From VRUE01 sp036406595 (lineage in GTDB: Bacteria > Actinomycetota > Thermoleophilia > Solirubrobacterales > 70-9), in assembly GCA_036406595.1 (NCBI GenBank), contig DASXAR010000070.1:1-25218 (forward strand): a stretch of DNA of 25,218 nt, read 5' to 3'. Under the pieces are notes generated by a model. It saw only the letters and a list, made by a program, of their open reading frames with translations, did not search any database and was not told where the DNA came from. The position numbers and the translations under genes were made by a program. Below, piece after piece: positions 7,297 through 13,843 of the stretch. Numbering within the stretch: position 1 is the first letter of the stretch; each line of letters starts with the position of its first letter.

Positions 7297-8466
7297 ATGC
7301 CAGGGAGAACGGCTTGGAGCGTGGCGCTCGCGATGCTGCTGTCGGCGGCCATCGCCGCGCCCGGCGCGAGCGCCTTCATCTACTGGGGCGACTCGCAGAA
7401 CAACCGGATCGGGCGCGCCGGCAACGATGGCACCGGTGTCGACCCCAACTTCATCGATTCCGTCCCCGGGCCGTTCGCGGTAACCGTCGATGCGTCACAC
7501 ATCTACTGGGCGAATCTGAACGGGAACGCGATCGGGCGCGCCAACATCGACGGCAGCGGAGTCGAGACCAATTTCATAACGGGGATCGAAAAACCGAGTG
7601 GGGTCGCGGTGAACGCCTCCTCGATCTTCTGGTCGAGCTTCTCGGGGCCGGTCGGCCGCGCCGACATCAGCGGCGCGAGCAAGGACCCGACATTCATCGA
7701 AGGGCCCGTCGACTCCTGCGGTGTGGCGCTCGACAGTGGCCACGTCTACTGGGCCGACCCGGCGACCGGCGAACCCGGATTCATCGGCCGGGGAAGCCTC
7801 GATGGGAACTTCAACGAACTCCAGTTCGTGAAACTTCCCGGCATGTCATTTCCGTGCGGCGTGGCCGTCAACCCGGCCAGCATCTTCTGGGCCGAACCCG
7901 GTGTGTTCGTTCCGAGTGGAACGACACTGGGCCGGGCCAACACGGTCGACGGCAAAGGCGTCGACAAGAGCTTCATCGCCGGCGCCAGCGGGCCCTGCGG
8001 TGTGACCCTCGACGACTCGTCCCATCTCTACTGGGCTAACACGGTGACCAACACGATCGGCCGCGCCAACACCGACGGGACGGACGTCAACCAGAGCTTC
8101 GTGCAAACCGGTGGGAACGAAATCTGCGGTGTCGCCGTCGACGATCGCGCGCCGCCTTCGAGATCCGGGACGACGGCGGACTCAACGGCGCCACGCACGA
8201 AGATCTCCAAGGGCCCCGGCAAGAAGCTGGGCAAGGGAATCGCCAGGTTCCGCTTCAGCTCGAACGAGGCCGGCTCGACCTTCAAATGCAAGCTCGACCG
8301 GCGCAGGAAGACGGCCTGCAAATCGCCGAAGGCCTACCGCAGGCTGAAGGCGGGCCGCCACGTGTTCAAGGTCTGGGCGAAGGACCCCGCCGGAAACGAA
8401 GACCCGACCCCCGCGAAGCGCGACTTCCGAGTCCCGGGCGCTAGCCGCCCTCGACGTTCTCGCTAA
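7297..8466 (+). CDS. secreted six-bladed YWTD-like propeller protein with basic C-terminal domain
   Basis: 389 residues. Signal peptide 1-26 (AMLLSAAIAAPGASA), then six repeats each opening with an [ILV]-[YF]-W motif at residues 28, 69, 110, 150, 196 and 244, containing IGRA-x-x-DG and ending in GVAVD-like strands. This is the layout of LDL-receptor YWTD-type propellers. Four of the inter-blade strands carry Cys before the GV pair (SCGVAL, PCGVAV, PCGVTL, ICGVAV). Residues 298-389 form a Lys/Arg-rich domain with TFKC...ACKSPK...DPTPAKRDFRV that aligns with residues 333-429 of the gene at 2604. Function is unknown; extracellular binding or a wall-associated role is inferred. Its last 26 bases overlap the 3' end of cutA on the other strand. 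Confidence 0.85.
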   Translation: MPGRTAWSVALAMLLSAAIAAPGASAFIYWGDSQNNRIGRAGNDGTGVDPNFIDSVPGPFAVTVDASHIYWANLNGNAIGRANIDGSGVETNFITGIEKPSGVAVNASSIFWSSFSGPVGRADISGASKDPTFIEGPVDSCGVALDSGHVYWADPATGEPGFIGRGSLDGNFNELQFVKLPGMSFPCGVAVNPASIFWAEPGVFVPSGTTLGRANTVDGKGVDKSFIAGASGPCGVTLDDSSHLYWANTVTNTIGRANTDGTDVNQSFVQTGGNEICGVAVDDRAPPSRSGTTADSTAPRTKISKGPGKKLGKGIARFRFSSNEAGSTFKCKLDRRRKTACKSPKAYRRLKAGRHVFKVWAKDPAGNEDPTPAKRDFRVPGASRPRRSR

Positions 8467-8764
8467 CCCAGCCCAGATAGCCCTCGCTGCCGGCGACGAC
8501 CGGCGTAGCGAGGATCTCGGGCTCGTCATAGGAGTGGGCGGCCCGGATCGCTGCCTCCACCTCCGGGTAGAGCGCCGCCTCGGTCTTCGCAAGGCACTGC
8601 CACTCCTCCGCCTCCTCGACCTCGCCCCGCCAGCGGTAGCGGCTCACGATCGGGCCGAGCACCTGAACGCAGGCGGCGAGCCGGCGATCGACGAGCGCCT
8701 CGGCCAGCCGCCGCGCCTCCTCCATCGAGCCGACGGTGGTCGCGACCTGGATGTAGTTGGCCAT
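8441..8764 (-). CDS. cutA: CutA-family divalent-cation tolerance protein
   Basis: 107 residues, the usual CutA size. Family hallmarks are VATTVGSMEEARRLAEALVDRRLAACVQ-type residues at the N-terminus, the central YRWRGEVEEAEEW with KT shortly after, and the terminal P[VI]xxGxxxYLxW pattern. CutA forms a trimer with the same ferredoxin-like fold as PII proteins; its link to copper tolerance is historical and its true role is unsettled. A strong GGAGGAGG ribosome-binding site precedes the ATG, and the gene starts 18 bp after amt, so it is probably the third gene of the glnK-amt-cutA unit. Its stop lies inside the 3' end of the convergent propeller gene (26-bp overlap). Confidence 0.93.
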   Translation of the reverse strand: MANYIQVATTVGSMEEARRLAEALVDRRLAACVQVLGPIVSRYRWRGEVEEAEEWQCLAKTEAALYPEVEAAIRAAHSYDEPEILATPVVAGSEGYLGWVSENVEGG

Positions 8765-8782
8765 CGCCTCCTCCGCCCGGCG

Positions 8783-10084
8783 CTACCCCGGATCGGCGAC
8801 CAGGACTTCCCCGTCGGGCTCGGGCGCGACCAGGATCGCGCCCTCGCCGGTCGCGTAGGCGTCCTCGCCGTGCTGGATGAAGTCCATACCCACCGCCTCC
8901 TCGTGCTCGCTCGCCCTGAGCGGGATGAAGAGCCCCATCACCCGCAGCAGCGCATAGGTCATCCCGAACGCGTAGATCGGCGTCACCAGGGCGGCCAGAG
9001 CCTGGTCGCCGAGCTGGGAGGCGTTGCCGAAGATCAGCCCGTCGGAGACTTCGTTCCAGGCCACCGAGGCGAAGAACCCGATGAAGAGGATCCCGGTGAA
9101 GCCCGCGATCCCGTGAGCCGCCAGCACGTCGAGGGTCTCGTCCACGCGGGTACGGGGACGGAGGACGATCACCGCGTAGCAGGGGAGCGCGCCGGCGGCG
9201 CCGAGCACCATCGCCCAGCCGGGGCTGATGAAGGCGCCCGCCGGGGTGATCAGCACGCAGCCGACGATGATCGCCGTCGCTGCGCCGATCGCGGTGACGC
9301 GGCGGCCGCGGATCAGGTCGAGGACGAACCACATGACCAGCGAGCAGGCCGGGGTGAGCAGCGTGTTGGTGAAGGCGAGGACGCTCGAGTTGCCGGTCGA
9401 GAAGCCGCTGCCGCCGTTGAAGCCGAACCAGCCGAACCAGAGCAGGCCGGCGCCGAGCAGGACGTAGACCGCGTTGTGGGGGAGGAGCGCCTGACGACCG
9501 TAGTCTTTGCGCGCGCCGACGACCAGCGCGGCCGCAAGTGCCGAGAACCCGGACCCCATCTCTACAGGGACGCCGCCGGCGAAGTCGAGCGTTCCGTTCG
9601 AGGCGAGCCAGCCGCCCCCGAAGGACCAGTGGGCGAGGACCGAGTAGACGAGGATCGACCAGAGGGCGACGAAGATGAGGAAGGGGCCGAAGCGCATCCG
9701 CTCCACCACTGCACCGGAGACGAGCGCCGCGGTGATGATGCAGAAGGTCGCCTGGAAGGCCATGAAGAGCAGGTGAGGGATCGTCGTCCCTTCGCGGGGC
9801 ACGAAGGTCACGTCGTGCAGCCCGACGTAGTTGAGCCCGCCGAGGATGGACGCGGTGCCGTCGAAGGCGAGCGAGTAGCCGATCAGAGCCCAGACCACCC
9901 CGGCGACGGCGATCGCCCCGATGCACATCATGAAGGTGTTGAGGGTGTTCTTCGAGCGCACCAGGCCCGCGTAGAAAAGGCCCAGGGCTGGGGTCATCAT
10001 CAGCACCAGCGCGGTCGCCGCCAGCATCCAGGCGGTGTCACCGGTGTCGACTTCGGCGACCGCGGCGATCGGCAGCGCGCTCAT
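8783..10084 (-). CDS. amt: ammonium transporter Amt with Glu in place of the first twin-histidine
   Basis: 433 residues, about eleven membrane helices, N-terminus out as in AmtB. The Phe gate residues align at F110 (FQATF) and F238 (LAFTNT). The aligned segment LDFAGGVPVEMGSG shows E175 (codon 9560-9562) where E. coli AmtB has pore histidine H168. The second histidine is kept as H324 in AAHGIAG. Glu at the first position is known in fungal Mep1/Mep3 transporters. The cytoplasmic tail keeps the conserved MDFIQHGEDAY region (400-410), important for coupling with GlnK. The ATG overlaps the glnK stop by 4 bp. Transport of ammonium is a safe call; the mechanism may differ from AmtB. Confidence 0.95.
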   Translation of the reverse strand: MSALPIAAVAEVDTGDTAWMLAATALVLMMTPALGLFYAGLVRSKNTLNTFMMCIGAIAVAGVVWALIGYSLAFDGTASILGGLNYVGLHDVTFVPREGTTIPHLLFMAFQATFCIITAALVSGAVVERMRFGPFLIFVALWSILVYSVLAHWSFGGGWLASNGTLDFAGGVPVEMGSGFSALAAALVVGARKDYGRQALLPHNAVYVLLGAGLLWFGWFGFNGGSGFSTGNSSVLAFTNTLLTPACSLVMWFVLDLIRGRRVTAIGAATAIIVGCVLITPAGAFISPGWAMVLGAAGALPCYAVIVLRPRTRVDETLDVLAAHGIAGFTGILFIGFFASVAWNEVSDGLIFGNASQLGDQALAALVTPIYAFGMTYALLRVMGLFIPLRASEHEEAVGMDFIQHGEDAYATGEGAILVAPEPDGEVLVADPG

Positions 10085-10434
10085 GACCCCACCGGCGTCA
10101 CCGCCGCCTGGTCGGACTCGCCGGTGCGGATCCGCACCGCGCGCTCGAGCGGGACCACGAAGATCTTCCCGTCGCCGACCTCGCCCGTTCTGCCCCCGTT
10201 GCAGAGCGCATCGATCGTCTGCTGCACGAAATCGTCGGAGACGGCGATCTCGAAGCGCATCTTGTCCGCAAGGCCCATCTTCACGGTGGTCCCGCGGTAG
10301 GTCTCGACCCGGTCGAGCTCACCGCCGTGGCCCTGCACGCGGCTCATCGAGACGCCGCGCACCTCGGCTCTATAGAGGGCTTCCAGAACGTCGTTCGCCT
10401 TCTCGGGCCGAACGATTCCGATCACGAGTTTCAC
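10081..10434 (-). CDS. glnK: nitrogen regulatory protein PII (GlnK/GlnB) with divergent T-loop
   Basis: 117 residues from a GTG start with GGGAGGA a few bases upstream. It aligns gap-free with E. coli GlnB over at least residues 30-106. The nucleotide site is intact: TGEVGDGKIFV (83-93) with K90, then R101 and R103. The T-loop keeps Y46, R47 (the residue that plugs the Amt pore in GlnK) and K58, but Q39, which coordinates Mg and 2-oxoglutarate, is Glu, R38 is Gly, and the modifiable Y51 is Val. It should bind ATP/ADP and contact Amt, but cannot be uridylylated or adenylylated at Y51 and may sense 2-oxoglutarate differently. Named glnK rather than glnB because of the 4-bp overlap with amt. Confidence 0.95.
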   Translation of the reverse strand: MKLVIGIVRPEKANDVLEALYRAEVRGVSMSRVQGHGGELDRVETYRGTTVKMGLADKMRFEIAVSDDFVQQTIDALCNGGRTGEVGDGKIFVVPLERAVRIRTGESDQAAVTPVGS

Positions 10435-10467
10435 GCGTCCTCCCTTCGTTCCCAGACGAGGGCCGCG

Positions 10468-10495
10468 AGCCTAATACAGGGTCAGGACGAGGCAA
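10468..10495 (-). promoter_or_regulatory. predicted promoter of the glnK-amt-cutA operon
   Basis: On the minus strand TTGCCT (10495-10490), 16 nt, then TAGGCT (10473-10468) lie ahead of glnK. Transcription would start near 10461, leaving a short leader that contains the GGGAGGA ribosome-binding site. The -35 lies within the last codons of the upstream reductase gene. Confidence 0.45.
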
Positions 10496-12050
10496 GCCGG
10501 CGGACCTGGGGGAGGTGGATCCGCTGGAGGTACTCGTCCCAGTCGATCGCCGCGGTGTCGAAGGAGAGCTCGGCCCGGTCGGCGTCCGCCAGGGAGTCTG
10601 CGAGGGCACAGGCGTTGGCGTCGTCGAAGACGCAGTCGAGCTCCGTGTAGGCGCCGTAGATCTTCACCATCCGCGTCACCCGCTCGGCAAGCGCCCTGTT
10701 TCCCCGCAGCATCCGCTCCTGGGGGAAGTGGACCGGGGAGGACATCGCCGCTCGCGCCGCCGCCGCCGCGAGCCGCTCGCGCCTCACCGTTCGGCGCAGC
10801 GCCTTCCTGCGCTCGACGAACTTCAGGGTTCCGATCTCGATCGGAGAGCCGTTGCGAGCCAGCAGTGGTTCGCGTAGGAAGAACTCGCGAATCTCCGTGG
10901 CGAGCCGGCCGATCGCCAGCGGGTTGCGGGCGCTGCTGCCGATCGCGATGGCCCGCAGCTCGCTATCCGGGGGGTGCGCGGAGGCAACCACGCAGGCGTT
11001 TGCGACGAGATCCACGGGAACCAGGTCAATCACGTTCGAGGCGTGCCCGGGAAGATGCGTCAGCCCCCGCGATGCATAGGCGAGGATCAGCGGGTCGGCG
11101 ACCTTGATCCCTTCCAGCCAGCCCGGAGCCGGCTGTCGCAGTGCCGACTCGATGATCGTCGGCCTGACCACGGTGGTGCAGGTCGAGACCTCGCTCAGGA
11201 GCCGTTCTCCCAGCGCCTTCGACATCGCATAGGTATCGGGCCAGCCGAGGCCCAGTGCGCGGCGGCGGCCGTCCCGAGAAAGCGTCGTTTGAACCCAGCG
11301 GCGGCGCAGCTCCTCGGCGCGCTCCCCCGCCTCCATGCCGGCTCGTCGTGAGGCGTCGCGCGCCGCTGCCCGTGCGAATCTCGCCCGCAGCGACTCGCTG
11401 CGGGACTCGCGCTCGACCTCCTCGCGATGGCGCCGCCCCTCGGCGAGCAGCACCTCCGGGTCGAGGCCTGCGAGCGATTCGTGCGCAGCGCCTTCCTCCA
11501 GGACGACGCCGGAGCTGCGGTCCGCGACGTATGCGGTCGAGACGTGGACGAAGTGTGGCTCAGAGCCGGCGGCGCGCAGCTGCTCCAGCAGCCGTCGCGG
11601 CCCGAAGGCGTTCAGGACCAGAACGTCGTCGAGCGGCTCCTCGAAGGAGACCGTCGCCGCGCAATGGATCGCGATGTCGACGTCGGCCCAGGCTTCGTCG
11701 CGGCGATCGCCGAGGCTCTCGCCGATCAGATCGCAGGGCACGGCGCGGATTCTCTGCTCCTCGAGAAGCTCGGCGACCCTTGTGCCCGGCAGAGACGCGA
11801 ATGCCTCCCCGTCGAGCACGTCCTGAAGCCGCCGCCGAACCGGCTCGCTGCCCGTTTCCCGCATCGGCAGCACCAGCTGCCCCAGGTCGCCGGCGCTGCG
11901 AAGCAGCGTCGCCAGAACCGCCTTCCCGAGGAAGCCGGTCGCGCCGGTCAGGAGGATCTTCTTGCCGGCGAGCCGTTCCCCGATGCCGTCCGGGGCGGGG
12001 CGATCGGCGGGGGCCGCCAGGCCTTCGGCTCTATGCGGCTCCCCGCCCAC
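10482..12050 (-). CDS. NAD(P)-dependent fatty acyl-CoA/thioester reductase-like protein (NAD_binding_4, male-sterility type)
   Basis: 522 residues. An extended short-chain dehydrogenase domain opens with TGATGFLG (35-42), has the catalytic Ser at 171 (HVSTAYV) and the YxxxK motif Y274/K278 (DTYAMSK). The insertion between about 190 and 265 is rich in Arg and Glu and likely helical. This architecture, with a C-terminal helical part, is that of fatty acyl-CoA reductases and carboxylic-acid-reductase terminal domains, which reduce acyl thioesters to aldehydes or alcohols. Substrate not predictable. The GTG start sits directly behind GGAGGA with almost no spacing, and no ATG/GTG/TTG follows in the next 28 codons or so, so the exact start is uncertain. 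It lies 10 bp after the small gene at 12061 and is probably co-transcribed with it. Confidence 0.82.
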   Translation of the reverse strand: MGGEPHRAEGLAAPADRPAPDGIGERLAGKKILLTGATGFLGKAVLATLLRSAGDLGQLVLPMRETGSEPVRRRLQDVLDGEAFASLPGTRVAELLEEQRIRAVPCDLIGESLGDRRDEAWADVDIAIHCAATVSFEEPLDDVLVLNAFGPRRLLEQLRAAGSEPHFVHVSTAYVADRSSGVVLEEGAAHESLAGLDPEVLLAEGRRHREEVERESRSESLRARFARAAARDASRRAGMEAGERAEELRRRWVQTTLSRDGRRRALGLGWPDTYAMSKALGERLLSEVSTCTTVVRPTIIESALRQPAPGWLEGIKVADPLILAYASRGLTHLPGHASNVIDLVPVDLVANACVVASAHPPDSELRAIAIGSSARNPLAIGRLATEIREFFLREPLLARNGSPIEIGTLKFVERRKALRRTVRRERLAAAAARAAMSSPVHFPQERMLRGNRALAERVTRMVKIYGAYTELDCVFDDANACALADSLADADRAELSFDTAAIDWDEYLQRIHLPQVRRLASS

Positions 12051-12060
12051 TCCTCCGATC

Positions 12061-12276
12061 TTACGGCTGATGCGCCGGCTCGTACGGCTGATGCGCCGGT
12101 CCGGCTTGGGGCCTGTGCTCGCGTTCGTCGGCGTCGAGCATCGCCCATCCCATCCGCTCCACCAGTTGGGCCGAGAAGTGATCGGACTGGAGGTCGCTCA
12201 GGGCAACCCGCTCCCGATACACGACCTCGCTCTCAGGCTTCTCGGGGACGTCGGTCATGACGAGAATCTGCGGCAT
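12061..12276 (-). CDS. small conserved soluble protein of unknown function
   Basis: 71 residues, starting MPQILVMTDVPEKP with YRERVALSDLQSDHFSAQLVERMGW in the middle (quoted in two parts of one helix-strand-helix region). A good AGGAGGA ribosome-binding site lies 6 nt before the ATG, which supports a real gene. I do not know a function; short proteins with a DHFSAQLxERxGWA-like core seem to occur in related actinobacteria, but I cannot name a family. The last 12 residues contain a seven-residue in-frame duplication (AHQPYEP then AHQP) produced by a 21-bp tandem repeat. The acyl-reductase gene follows after 10 bp. Confidence 0.7.
   Translation of the reverse strand: MPQILVMTDVPEKPESEVVYRERVALSDLQSDHFSAQLVERMGWAMLDADEREHRPQAGPAHQPYEPAHQP
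12062..12099. repeat. 21-bp-period tandem repeat at the 3' end of the small gene
   Basis: A 17-base unit beginning TACGGCTGATGCG occurs at 12062-12078 and again at 12083-12099, identical and 21 bp apart. The period is seven codons, so the reading frame is kept and the C-terminus is extended. Confidence 0.85.
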
Positions 12277-12352
12277 GGCTCTTCCTCCTCGGTCGTGTTT
12301 CGAACCAAGGGTCCCTCCCGTCCCTATCGGGCAGGTGAAGGCCCGGTAAAGA

Positions 12353-12377
12353 TCCTCGATCGAATTTCGGTCGAGGA
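12353..12377. promoter_or_regulatory. 25-bp imperfect dyad, operator-like, in a divergent intergenic region
   Basis: Two 12-nt arms around T12365: TCCTCGATCGAA at left, and the right arm reads TCCTCGACCGAA on the other strand, so 11 of 12 positions are symmetric. It sits between the starts of the minus-strand small gene (12276) and the plus-strand membrane gene (12409). It could be a repressor site shared by both promoters. As RNA it would fold with a tiny loop, but no T-run follows, so a terminator is unlikely. Confidence 0.5.
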
Positions 12378-12408
12378 AGGACTCCGGCTACCCCGTTTGC
12401 GGGAGTCG

Positions 12409-12978
12409 ATGCATTCAAGTCGCCACGGCCTCTTCGCCGATTCCCCTGAGGTGGAAGGCTCGAACAAACCGGCAAGGCTCGCGTCGCTCTGGTCTGCCCT
12501 ATCTCGGCCTCGGCCACACCGAGCGGTCGACCTCGCGCTGGGCGCATTCCTTCTCGTCGGCATCGCGCTCGGGATCGCGTCCTGGAGCCCGATTCTCGCC
12601 GTTGCGCTGATTGTGGCCGTGGCCGGCGTCTATCTGGTCAGCCTTCTTCGCCAGGAAGGGGAGCGCAGAGTGCGGTCAGAGATGCTCCCGAGAGCATCGG
12701 CTTCCCGCATGCGCGACGCGATCGATGCGCTGGACGGGATTCTCGTCGAGGCCCCGGCCATCCCTCTCACGGGATGGGTCCGGGTCGACCCGGCCGAGGT
12801 GACGCCCCTGCTCGATGCGGTACGGGCGGGGGCCGGGGGCACCGCGTCCTCCGATCAGGCCGAGAAGTTGGCAGCGGTGGTTCTCGGGGATCGTCCGGTG
12901 CCCTTCACCAGCCAGGTACGCGTGGATCGAAAACGGGCGCGAAGGCTTCTGGCCGGTCTCCGGTCAGGATTCGGGTAG
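12409..12978 (+). CDS. membrane protein with a duplicated cytoplasmic 'PLT-x-x-VRVD' module
   Basis: 189 residues from ATG 12409; GGGAG lies 3 nt upstream. Residues ~38-80 are strongly hydrophobic and make two short membrane helices with a tight turn. The remainder is soluble and consists of two related units of about 37 residues: 101-139 with IPLTGWVRVD...LLDAVR and 149-185 with VPFTSQVRVD...LLAGLR. The same P-[LF]-T-x-x-VRVD...LL-x-x-[LV]R pattern appears, to my recollection, as a single unit in actinobacterial coiled-coil proteins of unknown function. No enzymatic motif. It could be a scaffold or sensor at the membrane, which is inference. The frame is open much further upstream (to 11962), but that part is antisense to other genes. 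Confidence 0.65.
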   Translation: MHSSRHGLFADSPEVEGSNKPARLASLWSALSRPRPHRAVDLALGAFLLVGIALGIASWSPILAVALIVAVAGVYLVSLLRQEGERRVRSEMLPRASASRMRDAIDALDGILVEAPAIPLTGWVRVDPAEVTPLLDAVRAGAGGTASSDQAEKLAAVVLGDRPVPFTSQVRVDRKRARRLLAGLRSGFG

Positions 12979-13006
12979 GTATGAGTCCGAGGCCGATACT
13001 TGGCAC

Positions 13007-13342
13007 ATGAGCGCCAGAAGGGCCCTTGCGCTGGCCATGTCATTGCTCGCGGTGTGCGCCGCTGTATTTGGAGCCTTCTTCGGCTGGGTTGTCTACGCGA
13101 TCGCGAAAAGCGCCGACGGCAACTACGACGGCACGGTATCGACGGAGACAACCGCTCAATTCATCCTGGGCTGGGTTGGCATTTTCCCGGCTTTGATGAC
13201 GGCCTACTTCGTGTTCAAGGAACGCAATCGTCAGGCTGTCGCGGCCTTGACCGTGGGCGTCATCGTTTGGGCCGGATGGGCCATCCTCAACGACGCCGCA
13301 GTTCATGGATGGAACGACAGCTTTCTCGGGAGTCTCCTCTAG
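13007..13342 (+). CDS. small three-helix membrane protein, unknown function
   Basis: 111 residues from the ATG at 13007. Hydrophobic segments at about 10-33, 50-70 and 77-94 predict three membrane helices; the short loops carry SADGNYDG and FKERNRQ. I do not recognise a family. The frame could extend upstream to 12815 but would then overlap the preceding gene, and the Met followed by SARR and a hydrophobic stretch is a more natural membrane-protein start. GATACT ends 6 nt before the ATG, a possible -10 of the leaderless type. It begins 28 bp after the previous membrane gene, so the two may be co-transcribed, and converges with gloA across 19 bp. Confidence 0.65.
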   Translation: MSARRALALAMSLLAVCAAVFGAFFGWVVYAIAKSADGNYDGTVSTETTAQFILGWVGIFPALMTAYFVFKERNRQAVAALTVGVIVWAGWAILNDAAVHGWNDSFLGSLL

Positions 13343-13361
13343 GAAGCCCGGGCGACGGCAC

Positions 13362-13739
13362 CTATTGCCCGATTATCTCGATCCGGTAGCCGTCCGGGTC
13401 GCGGACGAAGCAGATCCGGTGTCCCTCGGTGCGGCCGCCCGGCCGGTAGGGCGGCTTTTCAGGCTCGATGCCGACGGAGGAGAGCTGCTCGAGGGTGTCG
13501 TCGAGGTCCTCGACGAGCAGCGCGATGTGGTTGTAGCCGGTGCCGAGGTCATAGGAGTCGACGCCGTGGTTGTAGGTCAGCTCGAGGCGGGGGTCCTCGC
13601 CGGGGAGGGCCATGAAGACGTTGATCGCCTCGTCGCCGATCGGCATCCGGCGCACCTCCTCGAAGCCGAGCTTCTCGTAGAAGGCGACCGAGCGGTCGAT
13701 GTCGCCGATCCGGTAGCAGGTGTGGAGGAATGTGGCCAC
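13362..13739 (-). CDS. gloA: glyoxalase I (lactoylglutathione lyase-type VOC protein)
   Basis: 125 residues from the GTG at 13739. It resembles E. coli GloA over its length: FLHTCYRIGDIDRSVAFYEK at the start, ELTYNHGVDSYDLGTGY in the middle and FVRDPDGYRIEII at the end. All four metal ligands of the family align: H6, E53, H71 and E121. It should isomerise a thiol adduct of methylglyoxal. Actinobacteria usually lack glutathione and use mycothiol, so the thiol cofactor is uncertain. A longer frame reaches 13820 but the extra N-terminus is unlike the family. On the minus strand TAGCCT lies 14 nt before the GTG, a possible -10. Confidence 0.9.
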   Translation of the reverse strand: MATFLHTCYRIGDIDRSVAFYEKLGFEEVRRMPIGDEAINVFMALPGEDPRLELTYNHGVDSYDLGTGYNHIALLVEDLDDTLEQLSSVGIEPEKPPYRPGGRTEGHRICFVRDPDGYRIEIIGQ

Positions 13740-13843
13740 GATTTGCCCGGTTGAGGCTACCTTGGGGGGTGGCCCGCACGCCAAATTGCGGCCCCAGCAC
13801 GTGAATTTCCCCGCTCCCACCGCTCACTACAGTTTCCGATCCG

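Noticed and set aside
8534..10300. 588-residue plus-strand frame across cutA, amt and glnK
   Set aside because: It is antisense to three genes with intact catalytic or structural motifs and has no domain of its own.
13740..13843. Shared promoter with TTGCGG at 13786 for the PBP gene
   Set aside because: The distance from this box to the TACAGT hexamer is 36 nt, far outside the 16-18 nt range.
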